From assembly GCA_039707465.1 (NCBI GenBank), contig CM077648.1:16633119-16697118 (forward strand): a stretch of 64,000 bases of DNA, read 5' to 3'. The position numbers and the translations under genes were made by a program. A model generated the notes under the pieces. The model was given only the letters and a program-made list of their open reading frames with translations, had not been told where the DNA came from and searched no databases. This DNA is from Rhabdophis nuchalis (lineage: Eukaryota; Chordata; Lepidosauria; Squamata; Natricidae). Below, in pieces: positions 41,320 to 52,995 of the stretch (position 1 is the stretch's first letter; every line of letters begins with the position of its first letter).

Positions 41320-41640
41320 TATTGTGCTCAGGACATGATAGGATTCGCCCTCTACCCATCTCACCACATGATGCCTGGGAAGATTACATCATCCAGCAAA
41401 CCTACAAAGTTACCCCTGCATGACGCCATGGGAGTCCGACAACCAATCAGGATACATTTCTTACACAGCAACAGGAAGCTCCAAGGCGGGGCCCAAGAGA
41501 GGGTATAAATCTATCTCCCTCTCTCACCCTTGTGTTTTTCCTTTTGCCCAGGATCTTAAACCATGTTGTCCTGTCCCCCATTAAACCATCTTTCCAGGCA
41601 GCTTCCATGTTTCCAGTGTCCTTCACCCCACTTGGAACTG
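41320..41640 (+). repeat. Possible LTR fragment
   Basis: CCAATCAGG (about 41443), GGGTATAAATC (about 41502) and a downstream pyrimidine/poly(A)-like region are in promoter order. No boundary or partner found. Confidence 0.3.
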
Positions 41641-41699
41641 AACCCAGAAGGATATTTCTTCCAATTAAATACAATAAATTGGGATGTTCTTAACTACAG

Positions 41700-42515
41700 T
41701 CGGCTTGTGTGTTCTCAACAACAAGCTTTGAGAGGGACCCTCTGTGCAACTTATATCATTGTTTACTGGATAAGACCCAGTGAGTGACAGGAGTTTACAT
41801 CATTCCATATAATGTGACAGGTACATTATAATTTTTCCCTTCCCTTTTCTTTCCTATTTTGCGTAAAATAAACTCTTGGAAAGCCCCACAATGAGTTTGT
41901 TCAACAACAGGTGGTCCAAAAATGGCACTGCCTCTTTGCATTCAGGCTTTCAAGAAGCAACGATTCAATTCTATTGGCTAAACAATTCTGTTGCTCAGCT
42001 CAATAGCAAATTGGTCCGTTCCTTTGCCTTTCAGAAGCAGCTTCTGGGGAAATAGCCGTGATGTTGCTTCTTGGATTCACGCTAGGAAACTTTTATTCCC
42101 ATGCCGCATTTCAGAAATTTTAACAGAGATTGCAAATACTCTGTGTATATATATTCCTTTCCCCACCAGTGCTAATAATACTCCAATTTCATGGATCACT
42201 GCAAGTTATTATCAAATGCTATTATACCATGGATTTCAAACTGAAAATAAAGTATTTCTGATTTGCTCGGCAGGCAAATGAAGCCCTAAAGGGAGAGCTA
42301 TTTGTATTGTAAGATACTTCTAAGCAGTTGTGAAGGCATGCAGCTGAGTAATATTGATTTATTTGTGGGGTTTATATCCTACCTTTTCTTCCAGCGCCCA
42401 AGGCAGAACATATAGAAAGGACCAAGCAGCTAAGCTCAGGAGAATCAAGGAAACTACTTCACATCTCAGCTATTAGCCCCGGCATTTTAAAAGGGAAGAT
42501 GGACAATTAATATCT
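41700..42515. other. Unassigned sequence
   Basis: No gene or repeat boundary supported. Confidence 0.3.
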
Positions 42516-42521
42516 TTAAAT

Positions 42522-42755
42522 ACCCTGTTTCCCTGAAAATAAGCCCTCCCCGGATAATAAGCCCAATTGGGCTTTTGAGCACATGAGCTAAAATAAGCCC
42601 TCCCCGAAAATATTGCAACACAGCAGCAGCCATGAGGTAACCACTCTCGCTGCCTCCTGTACCTCAAAAATAATAAGACCTCCCCGAAAATAAGGCCAAG
42701 CGCCTATTTTGGGGGTCAAAAGAAAATAAGACCTTGTCTTATTTTCGGGAAAACA
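42522..42755. mobile_element. TIR element of the cctgaaaataag family, uninterrupted
   Basis: Left gtttccctgaaaataagccc and right cttattttcgggaaaacaag form imperfect inverted repeats. The interior matches 29890-30060 (attgcaacacagcagcagcc). Confidence 0.65.
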
Positions 42756-42769
42756 AGGCATGTAGTCCT

Positions 42770-43232
42770 TAATAATAATAATAATAATAAATTTAATTTG
42801 TAGACCGCTCCCTCTCCCCGAAGGGACTCGGAGCGGTGCACAGGGGAATTAAAAATGTACAAAACATAGATACATCATAAATATATATAAAATCAAATTA
42901 AACAATTTATCCCTGCGCTAAAAGACCTAAAATCCTAATAACTAAACCCCTTAAAAACCCTATTAAAACAATTTAGATGTTCAGACTGAGAAGGCAGGAA
43001 GATAAGTTAGGCCAGGCCGGCCTGTTGGAAAAGATAAGTCTTGAGCTTTTGTCAGAAGGCGCGGAAGTCCGTAGTCATTCTGAGGTCGGGGGGGAAGGTC
43101 GTTCCAGAGGGTTGGGCCCGCCACAGAGAAGGCCCTTCCCCTGAGCGTTGCCCGCTGGCATTGCCTAGTGGACGGCACCCGGAGAAGTCCCTCTCTGTGG
43201 GAGCGGATCGGCCGGAGGGATGTATGGGGTAG
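42770..43232 (-). pseudogene. L2-clade LINE 3' end
   Basis: AAT tail, ctctccccgaagggactcgg, then minus-strand GRAFSVAGPTLWNDLPPRPQ. 5'-truncated. Confidence 0.82.
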
Positions 43233-43234
43233 AC

Positions 43235-44011
43235 CTACAAGTTCATTTAGTGAACATTCCCCTACAAGGACCTTGACCTACAAGTTCATTTAGTGAACAT
43301 TCAAAGTTACAACAGCACTAAAAACAGTGACTTATGACCATTTTTCCCCTCTATGACCTTTGTCGTATCCCCATGATCACACGATCAAAATTCAGATGCT
43401 TGCCAACTGGTTCATATTTATGACCGTCCTGAGATCATGAGGTCATCTTTTGCAACCTTTTGACCAGCAGAATCAATGGGGAAGCCAGATTCATTTAAAC
43501 AACCACGTTTACCAGGGGTGGGTTCCGGACCCCAGCACAGTTGGTACACTGCCGAGCATCCTAGATGGGCGCGTGCGCTGTGCACGCATGGGCATGGCCA
43601 CCGCCCTGCAACACCCAGTTGCCTGGCAGAGGTCGCGCAAGCATCGCACGCTGTGTGCGTATGCGCAATAATAATAATAATCTTTATTGTCATTGTAGTA
43701 AGATTGTAATAAAATTACAATGAAATTGGTTCATGCAATGGGCCGGTCACATTATTAAACGGCCATGGAACACAGGAGGGCACATGGGCCAAAGAAGCCC
43801 GGCTTCTCCCGGCTACTCCCGATATGACCGTACTGGGCCATACCACCCAGAACCAACCACTGATGTTTGCTAACTAAAGGTCTGCAGTGATTCGCTTAGT
43901 AACTATATGGAGAAAGGTCATAAAGTGGGGCAAAACTCACGTAACAAATGTCTCACTTACCAACAGAAATGTTGGTCTCAATTGTGGTCATAAGTTGAGG
44001 ACTACTTGTAT
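43235..44011. mobile_element. TIR element (TAGGTAGTCCTC family), split and partly duplicated
   Basis: The right terminus cataagttgaggactacttg matches the family. The left side has the 28-bp phrase starting gacctacaagttcatttagt twice (43232 and 43276). A hAT MITE sits at 43513-43862. Confidence 0.65.
43513..43862 (+). mobile_element. hAT-type element
   Basis: Ends CAGGGGTGGGTTCCGG and CCAGAACCAACCACTG. Flanks ACGTTTAC / ATGTTTGC, 6 of 8. Inside is a retroposon-like aataatctttattgtcattg segment. Confidence 0.7.
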
Positions 44012-44062
44012 ACTGTGACTTTAAAATTATTGCACCTTAAAGATATTATTATTGTACTAGTA

Positions 44063-44197
44063 CAGGGGTCTGCAAAGTTGGCTCTTTTAAGCCGGGTGGA
44101 CTTCAACTCCCAGAATTCCCCAGCCAGCCATGCTGGCTGGGGAATTCTGGGAGTTGAAGTCCACCCGGCTTAAAAGAGCCAACTTTGCAGACCCCTG
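44063..44197. mobile_element. Palindromic hAT foldback element
   Basis: 135 bp, arms of about 62 nt from CAGGGGTCTGCAAAGTTGGC. TSD TACTAGTA / TACTAGCA. It lies in the remnant of a Sauria SINE whose tail follows at 44206-44236. Confidence 0.9.
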
Positions 44198-44269
44198 TAC
44201 TAGCAGATATGTACAAGGGGAACCTTTACCTTTTACCTTAAGTCTCGAGACGTGGAGGGGCACCAAAGA

Positions 44270-44735
44270 GCACAGATTAACACATTAACAGAGTTGGAAG
44301 GGACCTTGTAAGTCATCTAGTCCACCCCCCTGCCCAATCAGGAGATCCTACACCATTACTGACAAAGAGCAGTCCAATCTCTTCTTGAAAGCCTCAAGTG
44401 ATGAAGCTCCCACAACTTCCGAAGGCAACTTCTGTGCCATTGGTTGATTGTTCTCACTGTCAGAAAGTTCTTCCTTATTTCCAGGTTGAATCTCTCCTTG
44501 GTCAGTTTCCATCCATTATTCCTTGTCTGGCCTTCGGGTGCTTTGGAAAATAGCTTGACTCCCTCCTCTCTATGGCAGCCCCTCAAATATTGGAAGACTG
44601 CTATCATGTCTCCCCTGGTCCTTCTCTTCACTGACACATGCCTAGTTCCTGCAACCTTTCGATGTATGTTTTAGCCTCCAATCCCCTCATCATCCTGGTT
44701 GCTCCTCTCTGCAATTTTTCTAGATACTTCCTGTG
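44270..44735 (-). pseudogene. CR1 LINE 3' end (antisense), uninterrupted
   Basis: The minus strand gives KRRTRGDMIAVFQYLRGCH and APEGQTRNNGWKLTKERFN. It covers the region in which the gypsy element inserted in the 7056-12647 copy, so it serves as the empty-site comparison. Confidence 0.87.
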
Positions 44736-44865
44736 ACAAAACATTTGCCAAAGAATTGCTATGCAGGTCTGTACAGGAAACCAAAGGCTGTTTGCTCATT
44801 CATAAAAGACTGTTAGTCCATTCATAAAAGATCCAGGTGGCCTGTTCTGAATCATTAACGTTAAC

Positions 44866-44965
44866 AGATTAACAGAGTTGGAAGACACCTTGCAGGTCAT
44901 CTAGTCCAACTCCCTGCCCAAGCAAGAGAACCTACATGTGCCTCTACCTAGGATCGAACTCAAAC
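44866..44965 (-). repeat. Type D SINE fragment (antisense)
   Basis: agattaacagagttggaaga then cctctacctaggatcgaact, the reverse of the SINE tail and B box. Confidence 0.65.
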
Positions 44966-45305
44966 TTCTTACTGTAGTCTGGGACTGTCACTCACCTTTT
45001 CCTGCTGACAGTGGCCGTGCCCTCTTTTTTTCCTTAGTCTACCCTTCAGACAAACTTAAGATATGTCAGAGTTCCACGATTGCCTCCTGGAAGTCCACTC
45101 AGAACTCATCTGTATCAACATCAATAATTTGTGTGCTAAGATTTCCATTGGCTCAGTGTTTAGAGAAGCACATTTAAAAAAAAATCCTTTAATAGGACCA
45201 GCCTCTTCAATTATGTCAAAGCTTTTACTCTCTGCAAGATCAGCCTTGAGTAGGCATTTTGCGATAGAAAGGGGGAGGGCTATTCGTTATACAGAATGCA
45301 AATGT

Positions 45306-45480
45306 AAAATAGCAGAGTTGAAGGGACCTCAGAGGTCATCTAGTCTAACTCCCTTACTCAGGGTGGGAATCCTACCCCATTCCAGATTAATGGCTGTCCA
45401 ACGTCTTCTTTAAAAAAAAGCCCAGTGATGGAGCACTCACAACTTCTTGTAGCAAACTGTTCCACTGGTGAATTGCTCTC
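45306..45480 (-). repeat. CR1 LINE 3' fragment (antisense)
   Basis: agcagagttgaagggacctc start with decayed ORF2 end. Confidence 0.75.
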
Positions 45481-45605
45481 CCTGCTATTGTGACATGACC
45501 ACGATTTGGGATGGTTTTGTTGTAAAGCAGCATTTTGGTTTCAGTTTCCGGTGAAAACCATGCCACAGAGAACAATGGATTTCCTTAATCACAGTGGGTC
45601 TCACT

Positions 45606-46101
45606 CAGTGGTGGGTTTCAAAATTTTTTAGAACTTCTTCTGTAGGAGTGGCCTGCTTTGTGGGAGTGGCTTGCCAGCCATGTGACTGGGTGGGAGTGGC
45701 TTGCCAGCCATGTGACTGAATGGGAGTGGCTTGGCAGTCATGTGACTGGGTGGGCGGTGGCCAACTTGTAAAATGTGGTGAAACTCACTTAACAACGCTC
45801 TTGCTTCGCAACCAGAATGTTGGCTCAGGAACTCTGGCATTTGGAGCACGCAAGTCTTCAAGTCTAAGCTGTCAAGTTACAAGACCCTTGCACCCCTAAC
45901 CCTTTAGACAAAAAAAAACCCAGGGGTGTTCAAACTTGACAGCTTTAAGACTTGTGGACTTCAACTCCCAGAATTCCTCCTCTCGCTCTTCATCTTGACG
46001 ATGGGCGAGGGGAGGGAGCTGGAAACCGGTTCTAAACAGCACTGTAGATTTGTGGAACCTCTTCTATAGAAGAAGTTAGAACTGTCAGGAACCCACCCCT
46101 G
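45606..46101 (+). mobile_element. hAT-type element, exact TSD
   Basis: Ends CAGTGGTGGGTTTC and AGGAACCCACCCCTG. TSD GTCTCACT at 45598-45605 and 46102-46109. It has three tandem units of gggagtggcttgccagccat type (45663-45745) and an embedded foldback fragment near 45922-45980. Confidence 0.85.
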
Positions 46102-46109
46102 GTCTCACT

Positions 46110-46740
46110 TCACAACTTTCATTCAGACGAAGTCATTTTTGTTTATTTTTTAGCTCCAGGGCACAGGGAACCGTTCCAGTAGCAATTGGAAGGTGATACA
46201 TATGGCTTCTGCTATATTTTCTGAAAAGGAATCGTCTGCAGTTTGACGTTTTTGATTAAGTGGCTGAAGTTCTGCTCCAGTATCTACTTTAACAGATGGG
46301 ATGGAAATAGACAAGCTGAGCTAAACGATCCTGAGTCAGGTTTGCATTTATGCAGCCTATGAATGAAGGTAGGTTGCCTCCTAAGGAATGCAAGGCACTG
46401 CCACCTTCCAAGGGTGTGCATATATTTGCCTCCTGATTGCAAGGTTGTAAATTATAAATGAAGTATATAACAATTTAAGTATCCCTTAGGAATTAATCGG
46501 AATCTTGCTTTGCAAGGGGCCTGGTTATCACCATATACCGAGCGTATACCGATTTGATCTCAGTCCTCTTTTGTATAATGCAATCGTACGATGACATTCA
46601 TCGCCAGACACTTAAAACCGCTTAATCTGGATTCATGTATAACATGGTATGGATGAGCTAATAAATAAATGAGCTTCGCAAGGAATTTCAGCACTGGAAC
46701 TGCATTTATATATATGCTGGTTTTGCTGTATTCGGGTCTT
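46110..46740. other. Unassigned sequence
   Basis: No gene or element recognised. Confidence 0.3.
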
Positions 46741-47039
46741 TTCCCGTGTAAGAATGAAATTGTCTTTGCAACGTTTCGGCAAGGTCTCACTCACCATCTT
46801 CAGGCTACAGTAAGTCAGAGAGACTAGTATAGATCTATTTCGAGCTTTTTAGCTCTCATCAGCTAGCCATACCCTTACTGGGATTTGAACCAGAGCTATA
46901 TTACATGCTAGGCAGGAGCCTTAGCCATTAGGCCACCAGGTTCTCTTCTTGATCAGCTGAGACAGGAGGATAAGTATATACTTGTGTCACAACACAAGTA
47001 ACAATTAATTGAAAACAATTATCTATCTATCTATCTATC

Positions 47040-47106
<67 letters not shown>

Positions 47107-47220
47107 CTTGTGTCACAACACCCTGTTAAGCCACAATTAAGGGAGGAAGCATACTGCTCTCCTTTTCTGCCTTTCGGCTCATCACCAGAGACCATCTAGA
47201 CAGGAAGCTATGAGTTCCGT
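46741..47220 (-). repeat. SINE type C (antisense) with ATCT microsatellite
   Basis: The reverse of the tRNA-like head (actgggatttgaaccagag) lies at 46878-46900. (ATCT)n fills 47018-47106. The motif caacgtttcggcaaggtctc at 46770 is part of the repeat tail. Confidence 0.6.
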
Positions 47221-47221
47221 T

Positions 47222-47660
47222 GTGTAATCCTTCTGTAACTTAAGCCTATCTTCTGTAGTGTTGGCTATTCATACCAGCTTGGTCTCATCTGCAAATTTGA
47301 TGAGTTCCCCATTTATTCCCTCATCCAAATCATTGATGAAGATGTTGAAGAGTACTGGGCCTAAATGTTGGGGGACTCCACTGCATACTTCCTTCCATGT
47401 AGATCCAGTTCCATTGAGGACTACACGTTGAGTGCGGTTGGTCAGCCAGTTACGAATCCATCTGGTGGTGATGCTATCTAACCCACATTCTTCTACTTTA
47501 TCTAGTAGTAGGTTATGGTCCACCTTGTCAAATGCCTTACTGAAGTCCAAGTAAACTATATCGACGGCATTCCTCTGGTCCACTAATTTTGTCACATTAT
47601 CAAAGAATGCAATAAGATTAGTCAACTGTGACTAAGATTAGTCAACTGTGAGGCAGTTGT
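47222..47660 (-). pseudogene. CR1 RT core fragment with altered active site
   Basis: The minus strand encodes [26 protein letters not shown] and [20 protein letters not shown], then IKFADETKL. These are RT blocks of CR1, but the conserved FADD reads FADE. It is truncated at both ends. A 20-bp tandem repeat (gactaagattagtcaactgt) is at 47611-47650. Confidence 0.82.
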
Positions 47661-47674
47661 AATTGCCTCTAGAC

Positions 47675-48621
47675 CAGGGCCCCCCAACCTTTTTTGCACC
47701 AGGGACCGGTTTCATTTTAAAGAAAATTCTGCGGACCGGCTGGCGTAGAGGAGGAGTGGGGGGGGAGGGGGAACAGGCGGCGCATGCGCATGCGGGGGGG
47801 AGTCGGCTCATTCAGCCCTCTAGGGCAGTGATGGCGAACCTTTTTTTCCTTGGGTGCCGAAAGCATTCACGCGTGCACTGTTGTGCGTGCTCGCGTGCCC
47901 ATACCCATAATGCAATGCTCCCACATGCCCCTTCCCCTGCACATCCGTGTGACACCCCCTCTGCGCACTTTACCCTCCCTTCACATACGCGCATGACCCC
48001 CACCCCTGTGCTTGCTTTGCGGATGTGTGTGCAACATCCTCCACTTTTGGCCTCAAATATCAAAACAGCGCTGGGGGAGGGGAGCGCTGCGTTGAGAGGG
48101 AGGGAAACCACCTTTTCTCAGCGCTGCCTTGCGATCGGAGGCTTCTCAAAACAGCGCTGTTTTAACAGTGCTGTTTTGGGGAGGGAAGAGTTTTTCCTTC
48201 TCAGGGCTGCCTTGCGATTGGAAGCTTCTCAAAACATCGCTGTTTTAACAGTGTTGTTTTTGGAAGGGAAGACTTTCCCCTTCTCAGGGCTGCCTTGAGA
48301 TCAGAGGGCCTCTAACGGTGCGAATGGCCGCACCTGCGCATGCGCACGTGGGGGGGGGGGAGTCGGCTCACTCGGCCCTCTAGGGCAGGGATGTCCAAAC
48401 TATGCTGGCTGGGGAATTCTGGGAGTTGAAGTCCACAAGTCTTAAAGTTCCCAAGTTTGGACATCCCTGCTCTAGGGCCTCCAACGGTGCGAACGGCCAT
48501 GCCTGCGCTCTGCCCAGGGGGCTGCCCCCTCCTCCCTCCTCCTCCTCTCCAGCCCTGCGGCCTGGTTCCTATCAAGCCACGGACTGGCACCGGTCCGCGG
48601 CCCGGGGGTTGGGGACCCCTG
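47675..48621 (+). mobile_element. Composite hAT-type element, exact TSD
   Basis: Ends CAGGGCCCCCCAACC and GGTTGGGGACCCCTG. TSD CTCTAGAC at 47667-47674 and 48622-48629. Inside are a partial gcgaacc-family MITE (from 47826), duplicated host segments (agtcggctca at 47801 and 48361) and the small foldback at 48386-48469. Confidence 0.85.
48386..48469. mobile_element. 84-bp hAT foldback, exact TSD
   Basis: CAGGGATGTCCAAACT and AGTTTGGACATCCCTG termini. TSD CTCTAGGG at 48378-48385 and 48470-48477. It is a shorter relative of the 135-bp foldbacks, sharing ggctggggaattctgggagt. Confidence 0.87.
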
Positions 48622-48627
48622 CTCTAG

Positions 48628-48748
48628 ACAATGGCTAGCTGATGAGAGCTAAATAGCTCGAAATAGATCTATCCTAGTCTCCCTGATTTATTTATTTATC
48701 AGCTCAAAAACCTAAGACACACACACACACACACACACATACACACCG
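48628..48748 (+). repeat. SINE type C tail with AC microsatellite
   Basis: gctgatgagagctaaatagc then cgaaatagatctatcctagt, ttatcagctcaaaaacctaa and (AC)n. Confidence 0.65.
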
Positions 48749-48749
48749 C

Positions 48750-49412
48750 CTGCACGTCCTTGCTTTTTTAAATTCACAATGCTATTGCACTCTTATCTAT
48801 GCTACCCATAATTAAAGCTCCATCGTTAATTTTAATTATACACTGGCCAATTTTTTTAGGGGCCTATACTCAAGTGTGTTTTTTCCAGATGGCCCCTGGC
48901 TAAAATTTGCAGTTCAGGAATTCACCTGCATATGTTAGCGAGACACAATCGTTCTGTGGTGTGGCGGTAAATATATGCGAGGCTGTAACTTCTCTGCCAA
49001 GAAACATCAGCATAAACAAAAGAGAAGATAATCGCACTTTATGGCACGAGGAGCTAAACATTGTATTTTGGTTTGATTTTCTCTCTCTCTCGCTAGACAA
49101 AGCAAGAGAGGGAACGTGGAAAAACCAATTCCACTAAGCATATCTAAATTCATAATGCAAAATAAGTAGGCAATGGAGCATGTGTGATTCTGCAATAGAT
49201 AGAAATTTACCACCGGTTGGAGGAAGGACTAACATTCACTTTGTTATTGTTGGTGGGAGGAAAAACAAAGAAACAGTGCAACTTCACTGCTTCAGTGGTA
49301 GATAAAAAGCAGCTGTGTAGGATATAGCAGCACTGAAAACAGGATGATTGGCAAATTCTATTCAGGGGAAGGAAATGTGACTGCAAAGAATATCTGTGGA
49401 TGTCCCTAAGAT
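48750..49412. other. Unassigned sequence
   Basis: No gene recognised; probably unique DNA. Confidence 0.3.
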
Positions 49413-49515
49413 CTTTAGGGCAGGGGTCACCAACTGGTGGTCCATAGACCATTGATGGTCCACAGAAAAATTATTTGCATTTTTGATATACCGAGTGGCT
49501 GTAGTTTCCGGCATC

Positions 49516-50500
<985 letters not shown>

Positions 50501-50518
50501 GCACTAAATCAGAGGTCC

Positions 50519-50884
50519 TCAAACCCCTCGTCTGGATACGTGCAATGAATGTTTTTGTTGCTGGTGAGAGTCTTCCCCTTCTGGTTTTTTTTGTGGTGGT
50601 CGGAGGGGGGCAGAAATTCTGACTTGGGGTCTGCTTCGTCCTCCTGGTGTGAGGCTTTGGGTGAAGGCTGGAGGAAAGTGCTGCTGGTGGCGAAGAGCTG
50701 GAAGGCTTTGTTCCATTGGGACTCCATCATGGCCTGGAACTGGCTGAACATCTCCGCTGGCTGAGCCTCCAGGCGCCAGTACCTGGCCTCGCACTCTTGA
50801 AGGACTTCCCTGTGCTTGGAGAAAGCCTATGCTTGTAGTCCTCATTGAGGTGCTTCTGCTGAGCCTCCTTCTCATCAGATCCAA
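50519..50884 (-). other. Unidentified coding-like segment (possible captured or element-borne ORF)
   Basis: In two overlapping minus frames the translation reads like a protein tail: EAQQKHLNEDYKH, then (after a frame change) ECEARYWRLEAQPAEMFSQF and MMESQWNKAFQLF, ending in a charged, polar stretch. Helical, coiled-coil-like composition. I do not recognise the family. It may be a processed host transcript fragment or part of a DNA transposon. Confidence 0.3.
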
Positions 50885-51176
50885 TTAGAACTGAGACAGT
50901 TGTTTTGGCAACTCTTTCTCACGGTGGCTGCTTAACTCCAGCAACTGCTTCCTGTTGGAGCCCTGAAGAGCCCAGGGGGGCAGGCAAGGAGTGGCGAGTA
51001 GAGGCTGGCAAGGCGCCCCTTGACATGAGTGACATCGAGTTGGCCATGCCCATCCAGTCACATGACCACCTTGACACCTCCACCCAGCCAGTCATTAGGC
51101 AGATCATATTAGTGGTCCAAAAGATATAAAATTATGAATTTAGTGGTCCGAAAGGTTGGTGACCCCTGGTTTAGGA

Positions 51177-51685
51177 GATAAGGACAAGCAAGTAAGCTGC
51201 TTCCCCAGTGTTGGCCTTGTCATGCTCCTTTCCAAAATATAACGCTCAACTTCTGATACAGATAATGTTCTTTGCAGAAGGATCCCGCCAATGCAGAGTC
51301 AGACAAGTGAAGCAATGAGGTCATGTGAGTCAGACACTGTTTCCTGTTCTTTCTCCATACAAGGTATCCCAACAGATGGCCCACAGGTGCTTTCTCCAAA
51401 GGCAACTGGAATTGCTTTGTGTTTTGTGAAAGACTTTTTTCCAGTTCAGTTCAGAAGAAGTTTCTTGGATCAGGAACAAAGCAAGTTCAAGGCAAAAATA
51501 AAGAAAGTTCGATTGCCTTTGGGAAAAAGCACCTTTGGGACAACCGTGAGCAGGATGACTCAGAATCCCCTTCCCACTTCTGGAGAAGGTTACTGCAAAA
51601 TCCCCATTCCCTCCCCATCCCACTAACCTGCTTTAGATTAGATTAGGTTAGATAGTGTTGTTATAGGCTTTGTAGAATGCAATGA
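51177..51685. other. Unassigned sequence
   Basis: No gene recognised. ccccattccctccccatccc near 51600 resembles part of the hAT MITE family, and short TTAGA repeats lie at 51634-51655. Confidence 0.3.
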
Positions 51686-51689
51686 CCAG

Positions 51690-52148
51690 TGCTGGGTGTA
51701 GCTTGGTGGGCGTGGTAGGGGAAGGATACTGCCAAATCCCCATTCCCCACTAACCTGCTTTCCAGCTCCGTTCTCCTGCACAGAGCAACAAAAGAAGTCC
51801 CAGCCAATCAGCAGGGAGGCTGGGAGGCAGCGATAGATCGACCACACCATTCAGCTGGGAGGCAGCCAATAGATCAATTGGGTGCCCCAGCCTTACAGGC
51901 TAGGTCTCACTGCAGTCCCCTGGGAGGAAAAATGGGCTGCAGGGGGAGGGCATGCCACACATCCCATACCCTATTTTGGGCCTAGTGGGCCACCCTGTCA
52001 AAAATGGGGTATGTGGGGACACCTGGAAGGGGCAGGGTGGGTGAGGGTGAGACCAGCCAGAGGTGGTATTTGCTGGTTCTCCAAACTACTCAACATTTCC
52101 ACTAATGGTTCTCCAGAACGAGTCCGAACCAGCTGAAAACCACCTCTG
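51690..52148 (-). mobile_element. Long variant of the hAT MITE family
   Basis: It includes gcttggtgggcgtggtaggg, ggatactgccaaatcccc and the end agctgaaaaccacctctg. It carries about 250 bp of extra interior absent from the short copies. The left edge is uncertain. Confidence 0.55.
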
Positions 52149-52149
52149 G

Positions 52150-52560
52150 TAAGGACTAGTATTGCTCTCTTGGGACTTTCTACAAAGAGAAAATGGACCA
52201 CAGTTTGCAAAACATTACTAATTCAAAGCATCTGCCCATTCCTTCATTATCCCCTCCAAATTCATCACTGCTCTTCTTCTCCTTTTTTTTTTTTTTTGAG
52301 TAATAAGAAGTCCCCCATCCTGTTGAATTTAAGAGATAATTTGGGGTCCAAAGTGGATGTTCCTGGTGTTGAGATTTCTTTACCTTAATCCTTTCCCTCT
52401 TGTAATAAATTGGATTAGATAGGACTTGGCAGAGTCTTGTTTTCTGTTCCCCAAAGCTTTATCAACTGCAAATTCACTTACATGGCAACCCTCGTGTGCC
52501 TATTCCTATAGTGGAGGAACGAAGGGGAGAGAGATGAGGAATAGCACCAAGACAGAGGGG
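52150..52560. other. Unassigned sequence
   Basis: No gene recognised. A T-run at 52283-52298 may be an antisense retroposon tail. Confidence 0.3.
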
Positions 52561-52564
52561 AAGA

Positions 52565-52995
52565 AGAATCAATATCGAAAAGACTCAGATCTCAAAAATG
52601 ATTTTATTTGAAACTCTATTGTAATTGTCGATACAAGAGAAAATGGCAAAGAAAAAGATGATTGAATGTATGGACTATACCAGGGGTCTGCAAAGTTGGC
52701 TCTTTTAAGACTGGTGGACTTCAACTCCCAGAATTCCCCAGCCAGCTATGGCTGGCTGGGGAATTCTGGGAGTTGAAGTCCACCAGTCTTAAAAAAGCCA
52801 CCTTTGCAGACCCCTGGACTATACAATGTAAATCCTGTATATGCTTATCCTTTTCTTTTTAAAATTGAAAATCTGTGAAGTTTTGGGAGGACTACCACCA
52901 CTGGCATGAGAGCTACCAATATGTTATATTCACCTTATATCTTTTCCCCATGTATATTTTGAAAATCAATAAAATTCTCTTTAAAAAAAAAAAGA
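52565..52995 (+). repeat. L1-type 3' UTR and poly(A) split by a foldback
   Basis: cccatgtatattttgaaaat, AATAAAATTC and an A-run (52984-52994) give an L1-like 3' end. The text before 52673 joins that after 52824. Confidence 0.5.
52681..52816. mobile_element. Palindromic hAT foldback element, exact TSD
   Basis: 136 bp, arms from CAGGGGTCTGCAAAGTTGGC. TSD GACTATAC at 52673-52680 and 52817-52824. Confidence 0.92.
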
